A stretch of 64,000 nt of DNA from Auanema rhodensis (GCA_964057225.1 OZ059900.1:24567638-24631637); one strand, 5' to 3'. Numbered from the stretch's first letter, positions 27,201 to 41,724 are shown. Numbers and translations are program-made. Notes: generated by a model not told the origin, from the sequence alone.

Positions 27201-28728
27201 GAGCTAGGTTTCATTGACATTGCATGAGTTTGAACACATGAAATCGTAAGTCAAAACCTTGTTTACAGCGAAATTTCCAAAAACTGGTTTTCCAGCATAA
27301 TAAAATATTTCTCATGGGAAATACTGTGTTTTTGTATTTTTCTAGGGTTCAGCATGTAAAATGCTTCATTTTAGTATGTAACTCGCTGAAATTCGTTGCA
27401 TTTGACGACTCATATGAACAAAAATCGATTTAATCAATATTAGCCATAAGGGGCGTGCCCTCAGAATATGCTAATTTCCTTAATTTTCTAACCCTTGTTT
27501 TTTTGTCGTGAAAGTGGAACTAGACGTTGTACGAACAATTTTGAGCTAGGTTTCATTGACATTGCATGAGTTTGAACACATGAAATCGTAAGTCAAAACC
27601 TTGTTTACAGCGAAATTTCCAAAAACTGGTTTTCCAGCATAATAAAATATTTCTCAAGGGAAATACTGTGTTTTTGTATTTTTCTAGTGTTCAGCATGTA
27701 AAATGCTTCCTTTTAGTATGTAACACGCTGAAATTCGTTGCATTTGACGACTCATATGAACAAAAATCGATTTAATCAATATTAGCCATAAGGGGCGTGC
27801 CCTCAGAATATGCTAATTTCCTTAGTTTTCTAACCCCTGTTTTTTTGTCGTGAAAGTGGAACTAGACGTTGTACGAACAATTTTGAGCTAGGTTTCATTG
27901 ACATTGCATGAGTTTGAACACATGAAATCGTAAGTCAAAACCTTGTTTACAGCGAAATTTCCAAAAACTGGTTTTCCAGCATAATAAAATATTTCTCATG
28001 GGAAATACTGTGTTTTTGTATTTTTCTAGTGTTCAGCATGTAAAATGCTTCATTTTAGTATGTAACACGCTGAAATTCGTTGCATTTGACGACTCATATG
28101 AACAAAAATCGATTTATTCAATATTAGCCATAAGGGGCGTCCCCTCAGAATATGCTAATTTCCTTAATTTTCTAACCCCTGTTTTTTTGTCGTGAAAGTG
28201 GAACTAGACGTTGTACGAACAATTTTGAGCTATGTTTCATTGACATTGCATGAGTTTGAACACATGAAATCGTAAGTCAAAACCTTGTTTACAGCGAAAT
28301 TTCCAAAAACTGGTTTTCCAGCATAATAAAATATTTCTCATGGGAAATACTGTGTTTTTGTATTTTTCTAGTGTTCAGCATGTAAAATGCTTCATTTTAG
28401 TATGTAACTCGCTGAAATTCGTTGCATTTGACGACTCATATGAACAAAAATCGATTTAATCAATATTAGCCATAAGGGGCGTGCCCTCAGAATATGCTAA
28501 TTTCCTTAATTTTCTAACCCTTGTTTTTTTGTCGTGAAAGTGGAACTAGACGTTGTACGAACAATTTTGAGCTAGGTTTCATTGACATTGCATGAGTTTG
28601 AACACATGAAATCGTAAGTCAAAACCTTGTTTACAGCGAAATTTCCAAAAACTGGTTTTCCAGCATAATAAAATATTTCTCATGGGAAATACTGTGTTTT
28701 TGTATTTTTCTAGTGTTCAGCATGTAAA
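21205..28728. repeat. 22-monomer block, copy 2 (7,524 bp)
   Basis: Monomers 63-84, the partner of 12,655-20,178. Diagnostic markers are T256C at 23854 and T328G at 27346, each exactly 8,550 bp from its counterpart. Correspondence ends after monomer 84: monomer 85 is an A8C/A123G unit, while its counterpart monomer 60 is an A73T/G97C/G189T unit. The four-monomer motif starting with a T297A unit recurs at 24,283 and 27,361. Confidence 0.85.
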
Positions 28729-31700
28729 ATGCTTCCTTTTAGTATGTAACACGCTGAAATTCGTTGCATTTGACGACTCATATGAACAAAAATCGATTTA
28801 ATCAATATTAGCCATAAGGGGCGTGCCCTCAGAATATGCTAATTTCCTTAGTTTTCTAACCCCTGTTTTTTTGTCGTGAAAGTGGAACTAGACGTTGTAC
28901 GAACAATTTTGAGCTAGGTTTCATTGACATTGCATGAGTTTGAACACATGAAATCGTAAGTCAAAACCTTGTTTACAGCGAAATTTCCAAAAACTGGTTT
29001 TCCAGCATAATAAAATATTTCTCATGGGAAATACTGTGTTTTTGTATTTTTCTAGTGTTCAGCATGTAAAATGCTTCATTTTAGTATGTAACACGCTGAA
29101 ATTCGTTGCATTTGACGACTCATATGAACAAAAATCGATTTAATCAATATTAGCCATAAGGGGCGTGCCCTCAGAATATGCTAATTTCCTTAATTTTCTA
29201 ACCCCTGTTTTTTTGTCGTGAAAGTGGAACTAGACGTTGTACGAACAATTTTGAGCTATGTTTCATTGACATTGCATGAGTTTGAACACATGAAATCGTA
29301 AGTCAAAACCTTGTTTACAGCGAAATTTCCAAAAACTGGTTTTCCAGCATAATAAAATATTTCTCATGGGAAATACTGTGTTTTTGTATTTTTCTAGTGT
29401 TCAGCATGTAAAATGCTTCATTTTAGTATGTAACACGCTGAAATTCGTTGCATTTGACGACTCATATGAACAAAAATCGATTTAATCAATATTAGCCATA
29501 AGGGGCGTGCCCTCAGAATATGCTAATTTCCTTAATTTTCTAACCCCTGTTTTTTTGTCGTGAAAGTGGAACTAGACGTTGTACGAACAATTTTGAGCTA
29601 GGTTTCATTGACATTGCATGAGTTTGAACACATGAAATCGTAAGTCAAAACCTTGTTTACAGCGAAATTTCCAAAAACTGGTTTTCCAGCATAATAAAAT
29701 ATTTCTCATGAGAAATACTGTGTTTTTGTATTTTTCTAGTGTTCAGCATGTAAAATGCTTCATTTTAGTATGTAACACGCTGAAATTCGTTGCATTTGAC
29801 GACTCATATGAACAAAAATCGATTTAATCAATATTAGCCATAAGGGGCGTGCCCTCAGAATATGCTAATTTCCTTAATTTTCTAACCCCTGTTTTTTTGT
29901 CGTGAAAGTGGAACTAGACGTTGTACGAACAATTTTGAGCTAGGTTTCATTGACATTGCATGAGTTTGAACACATGAAATCGTAAGTCAAAACCTTGTTT
30001 ACAGCGAAATTTCCAAAAACTGGTTTTCCAGCATAATAAAATATTTCTCATGGGAAATACTGTGTTTTTGTATTTTTCTAGTGTTCAGCATGTAAAATGC
30101 TTCATTTTAGTATGTAACACGCTGAAATTCGTTGCATTTGACGACTCATATGAACAAAAATCGATTTAATCAATATTAGCCATAAGGGGCGTGCCCTCAG
30201 AATATGCTAATTTCCTTAATTTTCTAACCCTTGTTTTTTTGTCGTGAAAGTGGAACTAGACGTTGTACGACCAATTTTGAGCTAGGTTTCATTGACATTG
30301 CATGAGTTTGAACACATGAAATCGTAAGTCAAAACCTTGTTTACAGCGAAATTTCCAAAAACTGGTTTTCCAGCATAATAAAATATTTCTCATGGGAAAT
30401 ACTGTGTTTTTGTATTTTTCTAGTGTTCAGCATGTAAAATGCTTCATTTTAGTATGTAACACGCTGAAATTCGTTGCATTTGACGACTCATATGAACAAA
30501 AATCGATTTAATCAATATTAGCCATAAGGGGCGTGCCCTCAGAATATGCTAATTTCCTTAATTTTCTAACCCCTGTTTTTTTGTCGTGAAAGTGGAACTA
30601 GACGTTGTACGAACAATTTTGAGCTAGGTTTCATTGACATTGCATGAGTTTGAACACATGAAATCGTAAGTCAAAACCTTGTTTACAGCGAAATTTCCAA
30701 AAACTGGTTTTCCAGCATAATAAAATATTTCTCATGGGAAATACTGTGTTTTTGTATTTTTCTAGTGTTCAGCATGTAAAATGCTTCATTTTAGTATGTA
30801 ACACGCTGAAATTCGTTGCATTTGACGACTCATATGAACAAAAATCGATTTAATCAATATTAGCCATAAGGGGCGTGCCCTCAGAATATTCTAATTTCCT
30901 TAATTTTCTAACCCCTGTTTTTTTGTCGTGAAAGTGGAACTAGACGTTGTACGAACAATTTTGAGCTAGGTTTCATTGACATTGCATGAGTTTGAACACA
31001 TGAAATCGTAAGTCAAAACCTTGTTTACAGCGAAATTTCCAAAAACTGGTTTTCCAGCATAATAAAATATTTCTCATGGGAAATACTGTGTTTTTGTATT
31101 TTTCTAGTGTTCAGCATGTAAAATGCTTCATTTTAGTATGTAACACGCTGAAATTCGTTGCATTTGACGACTCATATGAACAAAAATCGATTTAATCAAT
31201 ATTAGCCATAAGGGGCGTGCCCTCAGAATATGCTAATTTCCTTAATTTTCTAACCCCTGTTTTTTTGTCGTGAAAGTGGAACTAGACGTTGTACGAACAA
31301 TTTTGAGCTAGGTTTCATTGACATTGCATGAGTTTGAACACATGAAATCGTAAGTCAAAACCTTGTTTACAGCGAAATTTCCAAAAACTGGTTTTCCAGC
31401 ATAATAAAATATTTCTCATGGGAAATACTGTGTTTTTGTATTTTTCTAGTGTTCAGCATGTAAAATGCTTCATTTTAGTATGTAACACGCTGAAATTCGT
31501 TGCATTTGACGACTCATATGAACAAAAATCGATTTAATCAATATTAGCCATAAGGGGCGTGCCCTCAGAATATTCTAATTTCCTTAATTTTCTAACCCCT
31601 GTTTTTTTGTCGTGAAAGTGGAACTAGACGTTGTACGAACAATTTTGAGCTAGGTTTCATTGACATTGCATGAGTTTGAACACATGAAATCGTAAGTCAA

Positions 31701-33174
31701 AACCTTGTTTACAGCGAAATTTCCAAAAACTGGTTTTCCAGCATAATAAAATATTTCTCATGGGAAATACTGTGTTTTTGTATTTTTCTAGTGTTCAGCA
31801 TGTAAAATGCTTCATTTTAGTATGTAACACGCTGAAAGTCGTTGCATTTGACGACTCATATGAACAAAAATCGATTTAATCAATATTAGCCATAAGGGGC
31901 GTGCCCTCAGAATATGCTAATTTCCTTAGTTTTCTAACCCCTGTTTTTTTGTCGTGAAAGTGGAACTAGACGTTGTACGAACAATTTTGAGCTAGGTTTC
32001 ATTGACATTGCATGAGTTTGAACACATGAAATCGTAAGTCAAAACCTTGTTTACAGCGAAATTTCCAAAAACTGGTTTTCCAGCATAATAAAATATTTCT
32101 CATGGGAAATACTGTGTTTTTGTATTTTTCTAGTGTTCAGCATGTAAAATGCTTCATTTTAGTATGTAACACGCTGAAATTCGTTGCATTTGACGACTCA
32201 TATGAACAAAAATCGATTTAATCAATATTAGCCATAAGGGGCGTGCCCTCAGAATATGCTAATTTCCTTAATTTTCTAACCCTTGTTTTTTTGTCGTGAA
32301 AGTGGAACTAGACGTTGTACGACCAATTTTGAGCTAGGTTTCATTGACATTGCATGAGTTTGAACACATGAAATCGTAAGTCAAAATCTTGTTTACAGCG
32401 AAATTTCCAAAAACTGGTTTTCCAGCATAATAAAATATTTCTCATGGGAAATACTGTGTTTTTGTATTTTTCTAGTGTTCAGCATGTAAAATGCTTCATT
32501 TTAGTATGTAACACGCTGAAATTCGTTGCATTTGACGACTCATATGAACAAAAATCGATTTAATCAATATTAGCCATAAGGGGCGTGCCCTCAGAATATG
32601 CTAATTTCCTTAATTTTCTAACCCCTGTTTTTTTGTCGTGAAAGTGGAACTAGACGTTGTACGAACAATTTTGAGCTAGGTTTCATTGACATTGCATGAG
32701 TTTGAACACATGAAATCGTAAGTCAAAACCTTGTTTACAGCGAAATTTCCAAAAACTGGTTTTCCAGCATAATAAAATATTTCTCATGGGAAATACTGTG
32801 TTTTTGTATTTTTCTAGTGTTCAGCATGTAAAATGCTTCATTTTAGTATGTAACACGCTGAAATTCGTTGCATTTGACGACTCATATGAACAAAAATCGA
32901 TTTAATCAATATTAGCCATAAGGGGCGTGCCCTCAGAATATTCTAATTTCCTTAATTCTCTAACCCCTGTTTTTTTGTCGTGAAAGTGGAACTAGACGTT
33001 GTACGAACAATTTTGAGCTAGGTTTCATTGACATTGCATGAGTTTGAACACATGAAATCGTAAGTCAAAACCTTGTTTACAGCGAAATTTCCAAAAACTG
33101 GTTTTCCAGCATAATAAAATATTTCTCATGGGAAATACTGTGTTTTTGTATTTTTCTAGTGTTCAGCATGTAAA

Positions 33175-34542
33175 ATGCTTCATTTTAGTATGTAACACGC
33201 TGAAAGTCGTTGCATTTGACGACTCATATGAACAAAAATCGATTTAATCAATATTAGCCATAAGGGGCGTGCCCTCAGAATATGCTAATTTCCTTAGTTT
33301 TCTAACCCCTGTTTTTTTGTCGTGAAAGTGGAACTAGACGTTGTACGAACAATTTTGAGCTAGGTTTCATTGACATTGCATGAGTTTGAACACATGAAAT
33401 CGTAAGTCAAAACCTTGTTTACAGCGAAATTTCCAAAAACTGGTTTTCCAGCATAATAAAATATTTCTCATGGGAAATACTGTGTTTTTGTATTTTTCTA
33501 GTGTTCAGCATGTAAAATGCTTCATTTTAGTATGTAACACGCTGAAATTCGTTGCATTTGACGAATCATATGAACAAAAATCGATTTAATCAATATTAGC
33601 CATAAGGGGCGTGCCCTCAGAATATGCTAATTTCCTTAATTTTCTAACCCCTGTTTTTTTGTCGTGAAAGTGGAACTAGACGTTGTACGAACAATTTTGA
33701 GCTAGGTTTCATTGACATTGCATGAGTTTGAACACATGAAATCGTAAGTCAAAACCTTGTTTACAGCGAAATTTCCAAAAACTGGTTTTCCAGCATAATA
33801 AAATATTTCTCATGGGAAATACTGTGTTTTTGTATTTTTCTAGTGTTCAGCATGTAAAATGCTTCATTTTAGTATGTAACACGCTGAAAGTCGTTGCATT
33901 TGACGACTCATATGAACAAAAATCGATTTAATCAATATTAGCCATAAGGGGCGTGCCCTCAGAATATGCTAATTTCCTTAGTTTTCTAACCCCTGTTTTT
34001 TTGTCGTGAAAGTGGAACTAGACGTTGTACGAACAATTTTGAGCTAGGTTTCATTGACATTGCATGAGTTTGAACACATGAAATCGTAAGTCAAAACCTT
34101 GTTTACAGCGAAATTTCCAAAAACTGGTTTTCCAGCATAATAAAATATTTCTCATGGGAAATACTGTGTTTTTGTATTTTTCTAGTGTTCAGCATGTAAA
34201 ATGCTTCATTTTAGTATGTAACACGCTGAAATTCGTTGCATTTGACGAATCATATGAACAAAAATCGATTTAATCAATATTAGCCATAAGGGGCGTGCCC
34301 TCAGAATATGCTAATTTCCTTAATTTTCTAACCCCTGTTTTTTTGTCGTGAAAGTGGAACTAGACGTTGTACGAACAATTTTGAGCTAGGTTTCATTGAC
34401 ATTGCATGAGTTTGAACACATGACATCGTAAGTCAAAACCTTGTTTACAGCGAAATTACCAAAAACTGGTTTTCCAGCATAATAAAATATTTCTCATGGG
34501 AAATACTGTGTTTTTGTATTTTTCTAGTGTTCAGCATGTAAA
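33175..34542. repeat. Alternating dimer run, T32G / C49A
   Basis: Monomers 98-101 alternate T32G+A123G and C49A types, two copies of a 684-bp dimer. Monomers 113-116 (38,305-39,672) show the same alternation, with some units also carrying G189T. The repetition of one dimer type at two sites about 5.1 kb apart suggests a larger-scale exchange that copied it. Confidence 0.75.
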
Positions 34543-37500
34543 ATGCTTCATTTTAGTATGTAACACGCTGAAATTCGTTGCATTTGACGACTCATATGAA
34601 CAAAAATCGATTTAATCAATATTAGCCATAAGGGGCGTGCCCTCAGAATATGCTAATTTCCTTAATTTTCTAACCCCTGTTTTTTTGTCGTGAAAGTGGA
34701 ACTAGACGTTGTACGAACAATTTTGAGCTAGGTTTCATTGACATTGCATGAGTTTGAACACATGAAATCGTAGGTCAAAACCTTGTTTACAGCGAAATTT
34801 CCAAAAACTGGTTTTCCAGCATAATAAAATATTTCTCATGGGAAATACTGTGTTTTTGTATTTTTCTAGTGTTCAGCATGTAAAATGCTTCATTTTAGTA
34901 TGTAACACGCTGAAATTCGTTGCATTTGACGAATCATATGAACAAAAATCGATTTAATCAATATTAGCCATAAGGGGCGTGCCCTCAGAATATGCTAATT
35001 TCCTTAATTTTCTAACCCCTGTTTTTTTGTCGTGAAAGTGGAACTAGACGTTGTACGAACAATTTTGAGCTAGGTTTCATTGACATTGCATGAGTTTGAA
35101 CACATGAAATCGTAAGTCAAAACCTTGTTTACAGCGAAATTTCCAAAAACTGGTTTTCCAGCATAATAAAATATTTCTCATGGGAAATACTGTGTTTTTG
35201 TATTTTTCTAGTGTTCAGCATGTAAAATGCTTCATTTTAGTATGTAACACGCTGAAATTCGTTGCATTTGACGACTCATATGAACAAAAATCGATTTAAT
35301 CAATATTAGCCATAAGGGGCGTGCCCTCAGAATATGCTAATTTCCTTAGTTTTCTAACCCCTGTTTTTTTGTCGTGAAAGTGGAACTAGACGTTGTACGA
35401 ACAATTTTGAGCTAGGTTTCATTGACATTGCATGAGTTTGAACACATGAAATCGTAAGTCAAAACCTTGTTTACAGCGAAATTTCCAAAAACTGGTTTTC
35501 CAGCATAATAAAATATTTCTCATGGGAAATACTGTGTTTTTGTATTTTTCTAGTGTTCAGCATGTAAAATGCTTCATTTTAGTATGTAACACGCTGAAAT
35601 TCGTTGCATTTGACGACTCATATGAACAAAAATCGATTTAATCAATATTAGCCATAAGGGGCGTGCCCTCAGAATATGCTAATTTCCTTAGTTTTCTAAC
35701 CCCTGTTTTTTTGTCGTGAAAGTGGAACTAGACGTTGTACGAACAATTTTGAGCTAGGTTTCATTGACATTGCATGAGTTTGAACACATGAAATCGTAAG
35801 TCAAAACCTTGTTTACAGCGAAATTTCCAAAAACTGGTTTTCCAGCATAATAAAATATTTCTCATGGGAAATACTGTGTTTTTGTATTTTTCTAGTGTTC
35901 AGCATGTAAAATGCTTCATTTTAGTATGTAACACGCTGAAATTCGTTGCATTTGACGACTCATATGAACAAAAATCGATTTAATCAATATTAGCCATAAG
36001 GGGCGTGCCCTCAGAATATGCTAATTTCCTTAGTTTTCTAACCCCTGTTTTTTTGTCGTGAAAGTGGAACTAGACGTTGTACGAACAATTTTGAGCTAGG
36101 TTTCATTGACATTGCATGAGTTTGAACACATGAAATCGTAAGTCAAAACCTTGTTTACAGCGAAATTTCCAAAAACTGGTTTTCCAGCATAATAAAATAT
36201 ATCTCATGGGAAATACTGTGTTTTTGTATTTTTCTAGTGTTCAGCATGTAAAATGCTTCCTTTTAGTATGTAACACGCTGAAATTCGTTGCATTTGACGA
36301 CTCATATGAACAAAAATCGATTTAATCAATATTAGCCATAAGGGGCGTGCCCTCAGAATATGCTAATTTCCTTAGTTTTCTAACCCCTGTTTTTTTGTCG
36401 TGAAAGTGGAACTAGACGTTGTACGAACAATTTTGAGCTAGGTTTCATTGACATTGCATGAGTTTGAACACATGAAATCGTAAGTCAAAACCTTGTTTAC
36501 AGCGAAATTTCCAAAAACTGGTTTTCCAGCATAATAAAATATTTCTCATGGGAAATACTGTGTTTTTGTATTTTTCTAGTGTTCAGCATGTAAAATGCTT
36601 CATTTTAGTATGTAACACGCTGAAATTCGTTGCATTTGACGACTCATATGAACAAAAATCTATTTAATCAATATTAGCCATAACGGGCGTGCCCTCAGAA
36701 TATGCTAATTTCCTTAATTTTCTAACCCCTGTTTTTTTGTCGTGAAAGTGGAACTAGACGTTGTACGAACAATTTTGAGCTATGTTTCATTGACATTGCA
36801 TGAGTTTGAACACATGAAATCGTAAGTCAAAACCTTGTTTACAGCGAAATTTCCAAAAACTGGTTTTCCAGCATAATAAAATATTTCTCATGGGAAATAC
36901 TGTGTTTTTGTATTTTTCTAGTGTTCAGCATGTAAAATGCTTCATTTTAGTATGTAACACGCTGAAATTCGTTGCATTTGACGACTCATATGAACAAAAA
37001 TCGATTTAATCAATATTAGCCATAAGGGGCGTGCCCTCAGAATATGCTAATTTCCTTAATTTTCTAACCCCTGTTTTTTTGTCGTGAAAGTGGAACTAGA
37101 CGTTGTACGAACAATTTTGAGCTAGGTTTCATTGACATTGCATGAGTTTGAACACATGAAATCGTAAGTCAAAACCTTGTTTACAGCGAAATTTCCAAAA
37201 ACTGGTTTTCCAGCATAATAAAATATTTCTCATGGGAAATACTGTGTTTTTGTATTTTTATAGTGTTCAGCATGTAAAATGCTTCATTTTAGTATGTAAC
37301 ACGCTGAAATTCGTTGCATTTGACGACTCATATGAACAAAAATCGATTTAATCAATATTAGCCATAAGGGGCGTGCCCTCAGAATATGCTAATTTCCTTA
37401 ATTTTCTAACCCTTGTTTTTTTGTCGTGAAAGTGGAACTAGACGTTGTACGAACAATTTTGAGCTAGGTTTCATTGACATTGCATGAGTTTGAACACATG

Positions 37501-37962
37501 AAATCGTAAGTCAAAACCTTGTTTACAGCGAAATTTCCAAAAACTGGTTTTCCAGCATAATAAAATATTTCTCATGGGAAATACTGTGTTTTTGTATTTT
37601 TCTAGTGTTCAGCATGTAAAATGCTTCATTTTAGTATGTAACACGCTGAAATTCGTTGCATTTGACGACTCATATGAACAAAAATCGATTTAATCAATAT
37701 TAGCCATAAGGGGCGTGCCCTCAGAATATGCTAATTTCCTTAATTTTCTAACCCCTGTTTTTTTGTCGTGAAAGTGGAACTAGACGTTGTACGAACAATT
37801 TTGAGCTAGGTTTCATTGACATTGCATGAGTTTGAACACATGAAATCGTAAGTCAAAACCTTGTTTACAGCGAAATTTCCAAAAACTGGTTTTCCAGCAT
37901 AATAAAATATTTCTCATGGGAAATACTGTGTTTTTGTATTTTTCTAGTGTTCAGCATGTAAA

Positions 37963-40900
37963 ATGCTTCATTTTAGTATGTAACACGCTGAAATTCGTTG
38001 CATTTGACGACTCATATGAACAAAAATCGATTTAATCAATATTAGCCATAAGGGGCGTGCCCTCAGAATATGCTAATTTCCTTAATTTTCTAACCCCTGT
38101 TTTTTTGTCGTGAAAGTGGAACTAGACGTTGTACGAACAATTTTGAGCTAGGTTTCATTGACATTGCATGAGTTTGAACACATGGAATCGTAAGTCAAAA
38201 CCTTGTTTACAGCGAAATTTCCAAAAACTGGTTTTCCAGCATAATAAAATATTTCTCATGGGAAATACTGTGTTTTTGTATTTTTCTAGTGTTCAGCATG
38301 TAAAATGCTTCATTTTAGTATGTAACACGCTGAAAGTCGTTGCATTTGACGACTCATATGAACAAAAATCGATTTAATCAATATTAGCCATAAGGGGCGT
38401 GCCCTCAGAATATGCTAATTTCCTTAGTTTTCTAACCCCTGTTTTTTTGTCGTGAAAGTGGAACTAGACGTTGTACGAACAATTTTGAGCTAGGTTTCAT
38501 TGACATTGCATGAGTTTGAACACATGAAATCGTAAGTCAAAACCTTGTTTACAGCGAAATTTCCAAAAACTGGTTTTCCAGCATAATAAAATATTTCTCA
38601 TGGGAAATACTGTGTTTTTGTATTTTTCTAGTGTTCAGCATGTAAAATGCTTCATTTTAGTATGTAACACGCTGAAATTCGTTGCATTTGACGAATCATA
38701 TGAACAAAAATCGATTTAATCAATATTAGCCATAAGGGGCGTGCCCTCAGAATATGCTAATTTCCTTAATTTTCTAACCCCTGTTTTTTTGTCGTGAAAG
38801 TGGAACTAAACGTTGTACGAACAATTTTGAGCTATGTTTCATTGACATTGCATGAGTTTGAACACATGAAATCGTAAGTCAAAACCTTGTTTACAGCGAA
38901 ATTTCCAAAAACTGGTTTTCCAGCATAATAAAATATTTCTCATGGGAAATACTGTGTTTTTGTATTTTTCTAGTGTTCAGCATGTAAAATGCTTCATTTT
39001 AGTATGTAACACGCTGAAAGTCGTTGCATTTGACGACTCATATGAACAAAAATCGATTTAATCAATATTAGCCATAAGGGGCGTGCCCTCAGAATATGCT
39101 AATTTCCTTAATTTTCTAACCCCTGTTTTTTTGTCGTGAAAGTGGAACTAGACGTTGTACGAACAATTTTGAGCTATGTTTCATTGACATTGCATGAGTT
39201 TGAACACATGAAATCGTAAGTCAAAACCTTGTTTACAGCGAAATTTCCAAAAACTGGTTTTCCAGCATAATAAAATATTTCTCATGGGAAATACTGTGTT
39301 TTTGTATTTTTCTAGTGTTCAGCATGTAAAATGCTTCATTTTAGTATGTAACACGCTGAAATTCGTTGCATTTGACGAATCATATGAACAAAAATCGATT
39401 TAATCAATATTAGCCATAAGGGGCGTGCCCTCAGAATATGCTAATTTCCTTAATTTTCTAACCCCTGTTTTTTTGTCGTGAAAGTGGAACTAGACGTTGT
39501 ACGAACAATTTTGAGCTAGGTTTCATTGACATTGCATGAGTTTGAACACATGAAATCGTAAGTCAAAACCTTGTTTACAGCGAAATTTCCAAAAACTGGT
39601 TTTCCAGCATAATAAAATATTTCTCATGGGAAATACTGTGTTTTTGTATTTTTCTAGTGTTCAGCATGTAAAATGCTTCATTTTAGTATGTAACACGCTG
39701 AAATTCGTTGCATTTGACGACTCTGATGAACAAAAATCGATTTAATCAATATTAGCCATAAGGGGCGTGCCCTCAGAATATGCTAATTTCCTTAATTTTC
39801 TAACCCCTGTTTTTTTGTCGTGAAAGTGGAACTAGACGTTGTACGAACAATTTTGAGCTAGGTTTCATTGACATTGCATGAGTTTGAACACATGAAATCG
39901 TAAGTCAAAACCTTGTTTACAGCGAAATTTCCAAAAACTGGTTTTCCAGCATAATAAAATATTTCTCATGGGAAATACTGTGTTTTTGTATTTTTCTAGT
40001 GTTCAGCATGTAAAATGCTTCATTTTAGTATGTAACACGCTGAAATTCGTTGCATTTGACGACTCATATGAACAAAAATCGATTTAATCAATATTAGCCA
40101 TAAGGGGCGTGCCCTCAGAATATGCTAATTTCCTTAATTTTCTAACCCCTGTTTTTTTGTCGTGAAAGTGGAACTAGACGTTGTACGAACAATTTTGAGC
40201 TAGGTTTCATTGACATTGCATGAGTTTGAACACATGAAATCGTAAGTCAAAACCTTGTTTACAGCGAAATTTCCAAAAACTGGTTTTCCAGCATAATAAA
40301 ATATTTCTCATGGGAAATACTGTGTTTTTGTATTTTTCTAGTGTTCAGCATGTAAAATGCTTCATTTTAGTATGTAACACGCTGAAATTCGTTGCATTTG
40401 ACGACTCTGATGAACAAAAATCGATTTAATCAATATTAGCCATAAGGGGCGTGCCCTCAGAATATGCTAATTTCCTTAATTTTCTAACCCCTGTTTTTTT
40501 GTCGTGAAAGTGGAACTAGACGTTGTACGAACAATTTTGAGCTAGGTTTCATTGACATTGCATGAGTTTGAACACATGAAATCGTAAGTCAAAACCTTGT
40601 TTACAGCGAAATTTCCAAAAACTGGTTTTCCAGCATAATAAAATATTTCTCATGGGAAATACTGTGTTTTTGTATTTTTCTAGTGTTCAGCATGTAAAAT
40701 GCTTCATTTTAGTATGTAACACGCTGAAATTCGTTGCATTTGACGACTCATATGAACAAAAATCGATTTAATCAATATTAGCCATAAGGGGCGTGCCCTC
40801 AGAATATGCTAATTTCCTTAATTTTCTAACCCCTGTTTTTTTGTCGTGAAAGTGGAACTAGACGTTGTACGAACAATTTTGAGCTAGGTTTCATTGACAT

Positions 40901-41382
40901 TGCATGAGTTTGAACACATGGAATCGTAAGTCAAAACCTTGTTTACAGCGAAATTTCCAAAAACTGGTTTTCCAGCATAATAAAATATTTCTCATGGGAA
41001 ATACTGTGTTTTTGTATTTTTCTAGTGTTCAGCATGTAAAATGCTTCATTTTAGTATGTAACACGCTGAAAGTCGTTGCATTTGACGACTCATATGAACA
41101 AAAATCGATTTAATCAATATTAGCCATAAGGGGCGTGCCCTCAGAATATGCTAATTTCCTTAGTTTTCTATCCCCTGTTTTTTTGTCGTGAAAGTGGAAC
41201 TAGACGTTGTACGAACAATTTTGAGCTAGGTTTCATTGACATTGCATGAGTTTGAACACATGAAATCGTAAGTCAAAACCTTGTTTACAGCGAAATTTCC
41301 AAAAACTGGTTTTCCAGCATAATAAAATATTTCTCATGGGAAATACTATGTTTTTGTATTTTTCTAGTGTTCAGCATGTAAA
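37963..41382. repeat. 8-monomer (2,736-bp) offset duplication
   Basis: Monomers 112-113 and 120-121 carry the same pair of markers at an offset of exactly 2,736 bp. These are A223G (CATGGAATCG, at 38185 and 40921) followed by a T32G+A123G unit. The intervening monomers contain two further dimer duplications, so the 8-mer is not a clean copy throughout. Confidence 0.7.
39673..40698. repeat. Dimer duplication marked by a two-base change
   Basis: Monomers 117 and 119 share an adjacent double substitution at mp52-53 (CATATG becomes CTGATG, at 39724-39725 and 40408-40409). They are separated by one plain monomer, so a 684-bp dimer was duplicated. The double change destroys the NdeI-type palindrome present in nearly all other units. 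Confidence 0.75.
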
Positions 41383-41724
41383 ATGCTTCATTTTAGTATG
41401 TAACACGCTGAAAGTCGTTGCATTTGACGACTCATATGAACAAAAATCGATTTAATCAATATTAGCCATAAGGGGCGTGCCCTCAGAATATGCTAATTTC
41501 CTTAATTTTCTAACCCCTGTTTTTTTGTCGTGAAAGTGGAACTAGACGTTGTACGAACAATTTTGAGCTAGGTTTCATTGACATTGCATGAGTTTGAACA
41601 CATGAAATCGTAAGTCAAAACCTTGTTTACAGCGAAATTTCCAAAAACTGGTTTTCCAGCATAATAAAATATTTCTCATGGGAAATACTGTGTTTTTGTA
41701 TTTTTCTAGTGTTCAGCATGTAAA

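Larger units (their letters stand above)
28729..41724. repeat. Sector C: monomers 85-122, short nested duplications
   Basis: Variants here differ from sectors A and B: A175C (GTACGACC, monomers 89 and 95), G110T (AATATTCT, monomers 91, 93 and 97), T32G (GAAAGTCG, monomers 94, 98, 100, 113, 115, 121 and 122), C49A (GACGAATC, monomers 99, 101, 103, 114 and 116) and A223G (monomers 112 and 120). A123G continues from sector B. Duplications are short, of two to eight monomers. Monomers 89-94 and 95-98 share the same marker order, with one dimer fewer in the second set. Private changes are denser than in sector B, for example near 34,425, 34,458, 36,201, 36,661 and 36,684. All units remain 342 bp. 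Confidence 0.8.

Noticed and set aside
38168-38377. 69-codon open frame, repeated at 40904
   Set aside because: It is created by A223G removing a TGA stop in a satellite monomer. The two copies are explained by the 2,736-bp duplication. There is no sign of a gene.
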